Positions 1-6,504 of a DNA stretch of 10,888 nt are shown one piece after another. This DNA comes from JAUVKT01 sp036350795 (lineage in GTDB: Bacteria > Bacteroidota > Bacteroidia > Bacteroidales > VadinHA17). The notes under the pieces are model-generated. The model ran no database searches and was not told where the DNA came from. It saw nothing but the letters and a program-made list of their open reading frames with translations. The translations under genes and the position numbers were made by a program. The stretch spans positions 1-10,888 of the forward strand of contig JAZBNV010000021.1 of assembly GCA_036350795.1 (NCBI GenBank), in the 5' to 3' direction. Position 1 is the stretch's first letter. Every line of letters starts with the position of its first letter.

Positions 1-82
1 GGGGTCAGGGGGATGTAATGTGCCCCTTTTGAAGGGGGTCAGGGGGATGTAATGTTCCCCTTTTGAAGGGGGTCAGGGGGAT
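1..82. repeat. 34-bp G-rich tandem repeat, two full copies and one partial, cut by window edge
   Basis: Copy 1 is 1-34 and copy 2 is 35-68; they differ at a single base (G at 22, T at 56). A third copy matches for 14 bases (69-82) and then stops, at the first base of the radC stop codon (82-84 on this strand). Each unit carries a GGGGTCAGGGGG block and a CCCCTT/AAGGGG inverted repeat with a 3-base TTG loop (23-37 and 57-71) that spans the unit junction. The array may continue to the left of the window. No open reading frame or unique spacer sits between the copies, so it is a simple tandem or dispersed intergenic repeat and not a CRISPR array. Function is unknown. Confidence 0.9.
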
Positions 83-765
83 TATAGTTCTCCTTTATCA
101 GCAAAGCTGTAATAGCTGTTCTGAGTAACAATCAGGTGGTCGAGCAGCGATATATCAAAGTAAGCAGCAGCATCTTTAATTTTAGCCGTTATTCTCCTGT
201 CGGCTTCGCTGGGTTCAGAATTACCGGAGGGGTGATTATGACAGATTATAATGGAAGAAGCGAGTAGCTCAAGAGCTTTTTTCATTATCAGCCTTACATC
301 GGTTATTGTACCGGATATTCCTCCCTGGCTAATCTTAAGCCGGCTTATTATCCTGTTCGACCTGTTAAGGTAGATAAGCCAGAACTCCTCGTAATTTAGA
401 TCGGAGAGAAGGGGATGAAAGATATTATAAACATCGGTACTGGACCGAATTACCTGTTCATCATTTATATCAGATGATTTTCTTCTCCTGCCCAGTTCGA
501 GGGCTGCCATTATATTTATTGCTTTGGCAACACCTACTCCCTTTAGCTTCTGAAGGTCGTCAATTCCAAGTTTGCCCAGTTTTACCAGGTTGTTATCGGC
601 AAGCTTAAGTACATCGCGTGCCAGGTCCACAGCCGATTGTTCGGTATTTCCTGAGCCGAGCAGTATGGCCAGCAGCTCGGCATCACTTAATGAGAAGATT
701 CCCTTATAGAGCAGTTTTTCCCTGGGCCTGTCTTCAAGGGCCCATTCTTTTATTTTTAATGACAT
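82..765 (-). CDS. radC: RadC family protein (JAB/MPN domain, UPF0758)
   Basis: The 227-residue product has the full usual length of the family. The N-terminal part (about 1-60) carries the typical RPREKLL and SDAELLAILLGSG segments. A helix-hairpin-helix stretch follows at about 62-92 (LQKLKGVGVAKA). The C-terminal MPN/JAB domain (about 105-227) holds the metal-binding JAMM motif HNHPSG at 176-181 with Asp189, and a plausible upstream Glu at 126-127. The name comes from an old link to DNA repair in E. coli; the real biochemical role is unsettled, and a metal-dependent hydrolase activity is only implied by the motif. The gene lies downstream of rpsT but is separated from it by a strong terminator, so it probably has its own promoter, which I could not identify in 766-816. 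The start ATG at 765 fits the family N-terminus. Confidence 0.95.
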   Translation of the reverse strand: MSLKIKEWALEDRPREKLLYKGIFSLSDAELLAILLGSGNTEQSAVDLARDVLKLADNNLVKLGKLGIDDLQKLKGVGVAKAINIMAALELGRRRKSSDINDEQVIRSSTDVYNIFHPLLSDLNYEEFWLIYLNRSNRIISRLKISQGGISGTITDVRLIMKKALELLASSIIICHNHPSGNSEPSEADRRITAKIKDAAAYFDISLLDHLIVTQNSYYSFADKGEL

Positions 766-816
766 GCAGCAGTTTTATATTCCTTACTGCAATTTAATAA
801 ATGATAAGCTTTTTGC

Positions 817-850
817 AAAAAAAAAATCCCGATCGAAAACCGACCGGGAT
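817..850 (-). terminator. Intrinsic terminator of rpsT
   Basis: On the minus strand the stem ATCCCG/CGGGAT (845-850 with 826-831) is extended, after one A/C mismatch, by three inner pairs (TCG/CGA) around an AAAAC loop as read on the plus strand. It is followed directly by a run of ten T (817-826 as A on the plus strand). It lies about 20 bases after the rpsT stop codon, a classic rho-independent terminator. Confidence 0.9.
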
Positions 851-870
851 GAATATATTATTGTTGTAGT

Positions 871-1122
871 TTAAAGACTTTGTACGTGTTTGGCAAGAGA
901 AGATTTAAGATTGGCAGCCTTATTCTTGTGAATGGTGTTATTCTTGGCCAGCTTATCGATCATAGAGCTTACTTTAGGATAGAGTTCATTAGCTTCTTCC
1001 CTGTCACTTGTTCCGCGAAGCTTACTTACAGCGTTACGCATGGTTTTTGCATAATACCTGTTGTGTTGTTTAAGGCCTTCAGTTTGCCTCATTCTCTTCT
1101 TTGTTGATTTATGGTTTGCCAT
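871..1122 (-). CDS. rpsT: 30S ribosomal protein S20
   Basis: The 83-residue basic protein begins MANHKSTKKRMRQ and continues with an NRYYAKTMRNAVSKLR segment and a C-terminal NKAANLKSSLAKHV, the signature layout of bacterial S20, which binds 16S rRNA in the small subunit as a bundle of helices. Length is normal for the family. A Shine-Dalgarno-like AGAGAGG sits 8 bases before the ATG, which is notable because many Bacteroidetes genes lack one. The gene starts 34 bases after the 3' end of tRNA-Glu on the same strand with no terminator between them, so the two are probably transcribed together. The hairpin at 817-850 ends the transcript. In some bacteria S20 represses its own translation; nothing here shows this directly. 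Confidence 0.97.
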   Translation of the reverse strand: MANHKSTKKRMRQTEGLKQHNRYYAKTMRNAVSKLRGTSDREEANELYPKVSSMIDKLAKNNTIHKNKAANLKSSLAKHVQSL

Positions 1123-1130
1123 TGCTTTTA

Positions 1131-1137
1131 CCTCTCT
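1131..1137 (-). promoter_or_regulatory. Shine-Dalgarno site of rpsT
   Basis: The minus strand reads AGAGAGG, 8 bases before the rpsT ATG at 1122. It supports that start. Its strength stands out against most other starts in the window, which have little or no complementarity to 16S rRNA. Confidence 0.5.
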
Positions 1138-1156
1138 TTAATCCTATCTTATTTAG

Positions 1157-1228
1157 TACTCCGTAGGGGAATCGAACCCCTGTTACCAGGATGAAAACCT
1201 GGCGTCCTAACCCCTAGACGAACGGAGC
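1157..1228 (-). tRNA. tRNA-Glu (anticodon UUC)
   Basis: The 72-base minus-strand sequence folds into a full cloverleaf. The acceptor arms are GCTCCGT and ACGGAGT with discriminator A at 1157. The D arm contains AGGGGTTA. The anticodon stem CCAGG/CCTGG encloses the loop TTTTCAT, giving anticodon TTC (Glu). The T arm AGGGG/CCCCT holds the loop TTCGATT. The 3' CCA is not encoded and must be added by nucleotidyltransferase. The first acceptor pair is a G-U wobble. It lies directly upstream of rpsT on the same strand. Confidence 0.96.
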
Positions 1229-1250
1229 AAATTTTCTAAAATTGCGGTTG

Positions 1251-1282
1251 CAAAGAAAATATTAATTTTTTAATCTGCCAAA
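1251..1282 (-). promoter_or_regulatory. Candidate Bacteroidetes-type promoter for tRNA-Glu-rpsT
   Basis: On the minus strand a -33 element TTTG (1279-1282) is followed after 20 bp by TTTCTTTG (1251-1258), one mismatch from the TAnnTTTG -7 consensus of Bacteroidetes primary sigma factor promoters. Transcription would start near 1244, about 16 bases before the tRNA 5' end, a reasonable leader. This is pattern matching only. Confidence 0.5.
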
Positions 1283-1289
1283 TGTTTAT

Positions 1290-1322
1290 AAAAAATTGTG
1301 CTCGCTTAAATCACTCTTAAGC
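1290..1322 (-). terminator. Weak possible terminator of the exported barrel-like gene
   Basis: The minus strand shows a perfect 6-bp stem GCTTAA/TTAAGC (1304-1309 with 1317-1322) with a 7-base loop, just after the stop codon of the gene ending at 1331. The T run (1290-1295) begins 8 bases past the stem, farther than usual, so the call is tentative. Confidence 0.3.
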
Positions 1323-1330
1323 AAAGATTT

Positions 1331-1798
1331 CTAGAAAGCATACCTTATTGACAGGCCACTGTGCAATCCTCCCCAGCCGCCGTGTCCGATCAGGTTAACA
1401 CTCGGCAAAAGGTCGAGGGACAGGTTTAGCGGAATTTCATCAAAAGTGTATTCCAGTCCAAGAATAAAGTCAGCTCCAAGAATAGGTCCTGAATAATTAT
1501 CAGTATAGGGATTTAAATCGCCCCAGAAACCCACGTGAGCACCAAAGCCCCAGAACCAGTTCAGACCCGGATAATGACCTGTCCAGTGTTCGTTCTCATA
1601 AAGTGCTGTAACAACAAAACCCTCATAGCTGGTAGCAAGAATACCTTCGAGAGCATTCCGTTCGTTTAAGAAATGTTTAACTGTAAGGCCATTGGCAGGC
1701 CACCCGCCACGCAGACCGATAGCGGTCCTGTAATCCTGCGCATTACTGGCAATAGCAAAGAGAGCTATGCCTAAGAAAGTTAGAATTATTTTTTTCAT
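1331..1798 (-). CDS. Small exported protein, probable outer-membrane beta-barrel
   Basis: I do not recognise a named family. The 155-residue product opens with a clear Sec signal peptide (MKKIILTFLGIALFAIASNA, cleavage likely after Ala20 before Gln21). The rest is rich in Gly, aromatic residues and alternating polar/hydrophobic stretches (for example GLRGGW at 28-33, WFWGFGAHVGFWG near 81-93, FILGLEYTF), and it ends in RYAF. A terminal aromatic residue and such strands are typical of small outer-membrane beta-barrels, which in Bacteroidetes often belong to the OmpW/porin-like group. It has its own promoter candidate at 1836-1866 and lies after zupT on the same strand with a gap of 90 bp. Function cannot be told from sequence. 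Confidence 0.75.
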   Translation of the reverse strand: MKKIILTFLGIALFAIASNAQDYRTAIGLRGGWPANGLTVKHFLNERNALEGILATSYEGFVVTALYENEHWTGHYPGLNWFWGFGAHVGFWGDLNPYTDNYSGPILGADFILGLEYTFDEIPLNLSLDLLPSVNLIGHGGWGGLHSGLSIRYAF

Positions 1799-1835
1799 TA
1801 TTTATTATTAAAATTATTTCCTTATTAAAGAATGA

Positions 1836-1866
1836 CAAAACTAAGCATAAAAAGTTGCTTATTCAA
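1836..1866 (-). promoter_or_regulatory. Bacteroidetes-type promoter for the small exported protein
   Basis: The minus strand has a perfect -7 element TAGTTTTG (consensus TAnnTTTG, 1836-1843) and a -33 core TTG (1864-1866) with a 20-bp spacer. The predicted start of transcription is about 30 bases before the ATG at 1798. This is the best promoter match in the window. Confidence 0.65.
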
Positions 1867-1888
1867 TAGCATCTTTTTTGTTAAACCT

Positions 1889-2692
1889 TTATTGAAGTAA
1901 CAGAAGGCTTAGTGCCATTACGGCCATACCACCCAGTAAACCATAAATTGAAAGATGATGTTCTCCGTATTCACGTGCCGCCGGAAGCAGTTCATCAAGC
2001 GATATAAAAACCATTATGCCGGCTACCCCGGCAAAAAGAATTCCAAAAGTGATTTCTGACATTATAGGGAGCAGGATAAGGTAGCCCACAAGAGCTCCTA
2101 TAGGTTCTGCAAGTCCACTCAGGAATGATAAGCTGAAAGCTTTCTTACGATTACCGGTGGCATAAAAAACCGGAACTGAAACGGCTATCCCTTCAGGGAT
2201 ATTGTGTATAGCTATTGCTATAGCTATTGCAATACCCAGCTCAGGGTCCTTAAGTGCAGCGGTAAATGTTGCCAGGCCTTCAGGGAAATTATGAATCCCT
2301 ATGGCAAGGGCTGTCAGTACACCCATTCTCATCAGCCTGCTTTTTGACCTGGTGCTGTTCATATCCTCTACCTTTTTTATCTCATGTGGGTTTTCGACAG
2401 AGGGAATTAACCTGTCGATCAGGGCTATAAGAAGCATGCCACCGAAAAAAGAGGCCACAGTAATCCACCACGCTTTTTCCTCACCAACAGCCTCTGTAAG
2501 AGAAATCCTGGCTTTGAGGAAGATCTCCACAAAGGAGACATAGATCATTACCCCGGCAGAAAAACCAAGGCTCATTGATAAGAACCTGGTGTTGGTTTTC
2601 TTTGTAAAAAAGGCAAGTGCACTTCCAATTCCGGTAGATAAACCAGCAAAGAGTGTTAGCAGGAAGGCAAATAAAATATTCGAAATCTCCAT
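1889..2692 (-). CDS. zupT: ZIP family zinc (divalent metal) transporter, ZupT type
   Basis: The 267-residue integral membrane protein has about eight hydrophobic helices and imports Zn2+ and possibly other divalent metals across the inner membrane. The two metal-site motifs of the family are intact: HNFPEG at 134-139 in helix 4 and HNIPEG at 163-168 in helix 5. A charged cytoplasmic loop (about 101-122, containing NPHEIKKVED) separates helices 3 and 4 but has few of the His residues often found there. Helix 5 contains an Ala-Ile run encoded by a 12-bp tandem duplication (2207-2230). The gene starts 15 bp after the mpl stop codon, so the two are likely one operon. No strong terminator follows; the promoter of the next gene begins about 20 bp after its stop. 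Substrate beyond zinc is not determined. Confidence 0.93.
   Translation of the reverse strand: MEISNILFAFLLTLFAGLSTGIGSALAFFTKKTNTRFLSMSLGFSAGVMIYVSFVEIFLKARISLTEAVGEEKAWWITVASFFGGMLLIALIDRLIPSVENPHEIKKVEDMNSTRSKSRLMRMGVLTALAIGIHNFPEGLATFTAALKDPELGIAIAIAIAIHNIPEGIAVSVPVFYATGNRKKAFSLSFLSGLAEPIGALVGYLILLPIMSEITFGILFAGVAGIMVFISLDELLPAAREYGEHHLSIYGLLGGMAVMALSLLLLQ
2207..2230. repeat. 12-bp perfect tandem duplication inside zupT
   Basis: TATAGCTATTGC occurs twice in a row (2207-2218, 2219-2230). On the coding strand it gives repeated Ala-Ile codons just before the HNIPEG motif. It keeps the reading frame, and a gain or loss of one unit would change the helix by four residues. Confidence 0.85.
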
Positions 2693-2707
2693 CAGTGTAC
2701 TTATTAA

Positions 2708-4063
2708 TCAAAGCAGGATATCAGCAAGGTCCCGGAAATTGATACCGTCAAAATTTCCCGAACTCATAAACAAATATACTACTCTCTTCTCTTTAATTTT
2801 CTTTATTTCTGAGATCATCTCGCCTGAATCATTGAAAACACCTGACACTCCCTCACCGAACGAGATTCTTATATCTTCTTCCGGGATACTATCAAGTTTT
2901 TTCAGCTCCAGGGTATGGGGATTATAATATACAAAAGCGATATCAGCCTCTTTCAGGCTGTCTCTGTACTGTGACAGGAAAGCCATATTAAGGCTGCTGA
3001 AAGTATGCAACTCAACACAGCATACTTTCTTATAATCCTTATATCTCTGCGCCAGGGCTGATACAGTGGCTCTTACTTTTGAGGGAGCATGAGCAAAGTC
3101 GATATAAAGTGCCCGGTCTTTATTTTCTTTAATTAATTGGAGACGTTTTGCCGAGCCTCTGAATTCAGCTATTGAAGAATAGAAATCAGTATCGCTTACA
3201 CCAAGCATGGTACAGACTTCCATTGCTGCGCTGATATTCTGCATATTATGGTCTCCGAATATACCCAGAGGCAGCTTTTTATCTCCAACTGTTAAAGAGA
3301 AACCGTTGATATCTGAAATATATGGATGAGCAGAATATGCTGTTTTCCGGATATCCCTGCGGGCAACTTTCGTAATCTCTTTTAATGCAGGGTCGCCATC
3401 ATAATAAAACAGGCTTCCTCCGGGAGTAATTTTATCAATAAAGATTCTGAACTGCTCCAGGTAGTTATCAAAGGTCGGGAACACGTTTATATGATCCCAT
3501 GCAATGCCGCTTATTACCGCTATGTCAGGCATATAGAGATGAAACTTTGGCCTGCGGTCAAGAGCGGAACTCAGGTACTCGTCTCCCTCAAAAACTGCAA
3601 TTTCTGACTTATCGTCAAAGCCAACCATCGTTTCAAAGCCCCTGATATCAGCCCCTACCATATAGTCGAACTTTATGTTGCAGCTCTTCAGTACATGCAT
3701 TATCATTGAGGTGATAGTGGTTTTGCCATGACTGCCACCTATTACAACTCTTTTTTTCGAGGAGCTTTGTTCATAAAGGAATTCGGGGAATGACTTAATA
3801 CTTATTCCAAGTTTCCTGGCCTTAATAAGTTCAGGGTTATCATCACGGGCATGCATACCCAGGATCACAGTATCAATATCACCTGTAATTTTGCCGGCAT
3901 CCCATCCTGTATTAGCGGGTAAAAGGCCATAGGCCTCCAGCCTTGATGCTGAGGGTTCAAATATTTCATCATCCGATCCACTTACAACGTAGCCCTTCTT
4001 ATGCAGTGCTATTGCCAGGTTATGCATTACCGCTCCGCCAATAGCTATAAAGTGAACTTTCAT
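2708..4063 (-). CDS. mpl: Mur ligase: UDP-N-acetylmuramate:L-alanyl-gamma-D-glutamyl-meso-diaminopimelate ligase (Mpl type)
   Basis: Mpl joins recycled murein tripeptide to UDP-MurNAc with ATP in the cytoplasm, feeding peptidoglycan recycling. The 451 residues match the usual length (E. coli Mpl is about 457). The N-terminal Rossmann domain starts HFIAIGG at 4-10, followed by VSGSDDEIFEP at 27-37, a wording typical of Mpl over MurC. The ATP-binding P-loop GSHGKTT is at 110-116. The central domain has FEGDEY and the stretch SGIAWDHINVFPTF, and the C-terminal domain has YIDFAHAPSKV. It reads away from the metallo-hydrolase gene across a 135-bp repeat-bearing gap and is followed closely by zupT. 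MurC is the main alternative, but the SDDEIFEP and DHINVFPTF wording favours Mpl. Confidence 0.92.
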   Translation of the reverse strand: MKVHFIAIGGAVMHNLAIALHKKGYVVSGSDDEIFEPSASRLEAYGLLPANTGWDAGKITGDIDTVILGMHARDDNPELIKARKLGISIKSFPEFLYEQSSSKKRVVIGGSHGKTTITSMIMHVLKSCNIKFDYMVGADIRGFETMVGFDDKSEIAVFEGDEYLSSALDRRPKFHLYMPDIAVISGIAWDHINVFPTFDNYLEQFRIFIDKITPGGSLFYYDGDPALKEITKVARRDIRKTAYSAHPYISDINGFSLTVGDKKLPLGIFGDHNMQNISAAMEVCTMLGVSDTDFYSSIAEFRGSAKRLQLIKENKDRALYIDFAHAPSKVRATVSALAQRYKDYKKVCCVELHTFSSLNMAFLSQYRDSLKEADIAFVYYNPHTLELKKLDSIPEEDIRISFGEGVSGVFNDSGEMISEIKKIKEKRVVYLFMSSGNFDGINFRDLADILL

Positions 4064-4065
4064 TA

Positions 4066-4105
4066 TTTGTTGAGTTGTTGATTAGTTATTTTGTTGAGTT
4101 GTTGA
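4066..4105. repeat. 16-bp direct repeat in the mpl upstream region
   Basis: TTTGTTGAGTTGTTGA occurs at 4066-4081 and again, identical, at 4090-4105, a spacing of 24 bp. A related inverted piece, TCAACTC, is at 4123-4129, and two TATAAACTTT copies follow in the A/T-rich 4130-4160 stretch. The repeat begins three bases before the mpl ATG, so it would lie in the leader of that transcript. Confidence 0.85.
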
Positions 4106-4172
4106 GGCGTTAAATTACATTATCAACTCTATAAACTTTAAAACTTTATAAACTTTTTATTACTCCTGCAGT

Positions 4173-4180
4173 TATATTTG
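4173..4180 (+). promoter_or_regulatory. Candidate -7 element for the metallo-hydrolase gene
   Basis: TATATTTG fits the Bacteroidetes -7 consensus TAnnTTTG exactly. Transcription would begin near 4187, about 12 bases before the ATG at 4199. No clear -33 TTTG lies 19-21 bp upstream, so confidence is moderate. If real, it excludes the TTG codon at 4178 as the translation start. Confidence 0.45.
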
Positions 4181-4198
4181 TGTTTAAAGATAGCTACT

Positions 4199-5038
4199 AT
4201 GAAAATATCTCCCGTACACATTTCAAATTTTATGGTTGATGGGGGTGCAATGTTTGGCGTTGTTCCCAAAGCCCTATGGAAGGAGAAATACCCGGCCAAT
4301 GAAGATAACCTGATTAATCTCTCTCTTCGCTCACTTATTGTTGATAATGGAAAGGAAGTAATCCTTATCGATACCGGCTATGGTGATAAACAAAGTGAAA
4401 AGTTTTTTAAGTATGCCTGCATTAATGGAGGTGACGGTCTATTGGAGGGAATTGAAAAAGCAGGCTATAAAGCGGAAGATATTACTGATATTGTACTCAC
4501 TCATTTGCATGCAGATCACTGTGGTGGCACAGTTAAAAGGAGTACTTCGGGCAAGGGTTTTGAATTGGTATTTCCTGAAGCCAATGTATGGATCAGCAGG
4601 AAACAGTGGGAGTGGGCTGTTGAGCCAAATATAAGGGAGGCTGGAGCCATGCTGGAAGAAAATATCCTTCCTATTATGGATAGTGGCAGATTGCAATTTG
4701 TGGACGAGGAAGGAGAATTATTTACTGGATTTTCAGTGCGGATAGTTAATGGCCATACCCCGGGCCAGCTAATACCGGTAATTGATTACAGGGGGACAAA
4801 GATTATCTACACGGCCGACCTTATTCCCACAACTGCCCATCTGCCCCTTATCTGGAATATGAGTTACGATATCGACCAGCTGGCTACAATTGAAGAAAAA
4901 AGGCAGGTGCTCGATGAAGCCCTGGCAAATAATTATATACTGTATTTCCAGCACGATCTTTACTCGGAGTGCTGCACTCTTAAAGACACTCCTAAGGGCA
5001 TTCTGCAGGATCGTGTATTCAGTTTTGAGGACCTATAA
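4199..5038 (+). CDS. Metallo-beta-lactamase-fold hydrolase
   Basis: The 279-residue protein (from ATG 4199) is a cytoplasmic metallo-beta-lactamase-fold enzyme with a complete di-metal site: HLHADH at 102-107, His186 in NGHTPG, Asp207 in YTADLIP and His252 in FQHD. The overall layout (IDTGYGDK near 58-64, TPGQ after the second His) resembles the lactonase/hydrolase branch that includes N-acyl-homoserine lactonases and related esterases; the true substrate cannot be read from sequence. An in-frame TTG at 4178 would add seven residues, but it overlaps a perfect -7 promoter box and the extra residues (MCLKIAT) look unlike a family N-terminus, so ATG 4199 is preferred. It has no signal peptide. 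It converges with the nucleoside hydrolase-like gene, and a small hairpin lies just after its stop. Confidence 0.88.
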   Translation: MKISPVHISNFMVDGGAMFGVVPKALWKEKYPANEDNLINLSLRSLIVDNGKEVILIDTGYGDKQSEKFFKYACINGGDGLLEGIEKAGYKAEDITDIVLTHLHADHCGGTVKRSTSGKGFELVFPEANVWISRKQWEWAVEPNIREAGAMLEENILPIMDSGRLQFVDEEGELFTGFSVRIVNGHTPGQLIPVIDYRGTKIIYTADLIPTTAHLPLIWNMSYDIDQLATIEEKRQVLDEALANNYILYFQHDLYSECCTLKDTPKGILQDRVFSFEDL

Positions 5039-5046
5039 GTATAAGG

Positions 5047-5076
5047 GCCTCCCGGTGCGGGAAGCAAGTTAATTTT
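5047..5076 (+). terminator. Possible terminator after the metallo-hydrolase gene
   Basis: TCCCG-GTG-CGGGA forms a 5-bp GC-rich stem (5050-5062), extended after one C/A mismatch by GC/GC (5047-5048 with 5064-5065). It is followed by TTAATTTT at 5069-5076. The tail is interrupted and the stem short, so this is moderate evidence. On the other strand there is no T run, so it is unlikely to end the convergent gene. Confidence 0.45.
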
Positions 5077-5091
5077 CGCCAATACTCTTGC

Positions 5092-6504
5092 CTATTCACT
5101 TATTTCAAATATCTCGTTCCTGTCGAGGTTTTTCCAGTACAATATTGCTCTTTGCCTGAGTAGCTCCCAGTAAATATCGCTATCAAGACCGTTTACCAAT
5201 ACCAGATCCTGCAGCTCAACTTTTAGCTCTGCGGCCAGCTCATCTTTTAACTTTATGGTAATAGATTTTCCCATATAACTGAATTTAACTGCCGGACCGG
5301 TATTTTCAGTTTGTACTTCTATTAATCCGTGACCAATTGTTGCACCGGTACTTACCTGTATGCCATCATTAAGGCAGCTGAGAGGAGGTTCTGAACCTGC
5401 ATAAGAAACTACTTTCATCTGGTCTACACCAACCTTAAAGAATTCTCTTGCCCTGATGCCCATTTTAACACCAACAATGGAATATATGCCAAGATGTTGA
5501 TGAATCTCATTTGTCAGCACGGCTGCTCTCCATTCTTCATCACCATGTTTGCTTATAATTTCATCCAGGAAAGGGCCAAGGTCTTCCTGGTAAAAACCGG
5601 GGTCTGCAGGCAACTGCTTTATTGTTTGTAATCCTCTTGCATCTGTTCCACCAAGGATTTTCAGGGCAGCCCCTTTCAGATCAGAACCAGGAAGTGGCTT
5701 GCAGAAACTATGCTGTTTAACTGCTGTGTTGCTAAAAAGTTCAGGGTAAAAAAGGTAGATCGCTGTCATTTCATCGTTTGCCCTGGCGGCATATGTGTGA
5801 TTCTGCAGATCCGGAGATGATACGGCAGTCTCAAAAATTTTCTGAGCATAAGGTGTTTTGGTTTCCTGGAGACGCATTAAAAATGATTGGTCGTAGAAAT
5901 CGGACGAAGGATATCCAACCACGGTAAGCTTAACGTCGCCTTTAATTATTCCCCTTGCTGATTTTATATCTATGCCTGCATTGAAACCGTCCAGGTTATT
6001 GAGCGAGTTATTGCTCCATATTATCTCGCTTAAGCGGTCGGCAGGCAATATACCTGTGCTTAATAACTGGTCGGCAGAGTTAAGGGAGGCAAGTGAAATA
6101 AGCTTAAAACTCTTGTCGCGATAACTGAGTATGTTCTTGCAAAGGGTATTGAAACCGTTGGTTTCAGGAACGGGAATGTCCTCGTTACCCCATCTTACTG
6201 CAAGCGGGACAGGCATGTCGCTTCCTCTCCTGTTGTAATTCATTGCCACAGGTATCCCTTCGTGATGGTAGGCATTAAGCATGCTTTTTACTTTCTTATA
6301 CCCGTCATATGGAGAAAGAGCACCCCCCGAAATAATAATACCAAGTATTTGAACATCGTCAGATGCGAGTAACATTGATATAGCTCTCATATCATCTATT
6401 CCTGCATCTGTGTCGATAACAACATAATGTGAAGGCTGCCAGGGATGAGAAAATAATGACAGTGAAACGAAAATCAGAACTATCAGGCCCGTTAGTTTTT
6501 TCAT
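5092..6504 (-). CDS. Exported nucleoside hydrolase-like protein with C-terminal FmdE-like domain
   Basis: From ATG 6504 the product is 470 residues and begins with a Sec signal peptide (MKKLTGLIVLIFVSLSLFSH). An upstream ATG at 6540 would bury that signal behind 12 residues, so it is rejected. Residues about 26-270 resemble inosine-uridine nucleoside hydrolases: the calcium-binding DTDAGIDD at 31-38 (usual form DTDPGxDD), an FNAG segment near 174-177 matching the ribose-binding Asn region, and a late Asn243-Asp244 where the family has HD. Residues about 333-430 resemble FmdE (named for a formylmethanofuran dehydrogenase subunit): IHQHLGIYSIVGVKMG, then SCLNDGIQVSTGATIGHG with Cys377 and Asp379. 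The second Cys often seen in this motif (TGCT) is Ala388, and there is no C-terminal zinc finger. It probably acts in the periplasm; substrate unknown. It is divergent from the cytochrome operon. Confidence 0.85.
   Translation of the reverse strand: MKKLTGLIVLIFVSLSLFSHPWQPSHYVVIDTDAGIDDMRAISMLLASDDVQILGIIISGGALSPYDGYKKVKSMLNAYHHEGIPVAMNYNRRGSDMPVPLAVRWGNEDIPVPETNGFNTLCKNILSYRDKSFKLISLASLNSADQLLSTGILPADRLSEIIWSNNSLNNLDGFNAGIDIKSARGIIKGDVKLTVVGYPSSDFYDQSFLMRLQETKTPYAQKIFETAVSSPDLQNHTYAARANDEMTAIYLFYPELFSNTAVKQHSFCKPLPGSDLKGAALKILGGTDARGLQTIKQLPADPGFYQEDLGPFLDEIISKHGDEEWRAAVLTNEIHQHLGIYSIVGVKMGIRAREFFKVGVDQMKVVSYAGSEPPLSCLNDGIQVSTGATIGHGLIEVQTENTGPAVKFSYMGKSITIKLKDELAAELKVELQDLVLVNGLDSDIYWELLRQRAILYWKNLDRNEIFEISE

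Noticed and set aside
1..82. CRISPR-like array
   Set aside because: Copies are directly contiguous with no unique spacers, so this is a tandem repeat.
880..1107. Plus-strand open frame across rpsT
   Set aside because: It is antisense to a clear S20 gene and the protein has no recognisable composition or domain.
4124..4131. TAGAGTTG on the minus strand as a -7 element for mpl
   Set aside because: It has one mismatch and no -33 TTTG at the correct distance.
4178..4198. TTG start seven codons before ATG 4199 for the metallo-hydrolase
   Set aside because: The codon lies inside a perfect TAnnTTTG box and adds residues not expected at the N-terminus; ATG 4199 is better.
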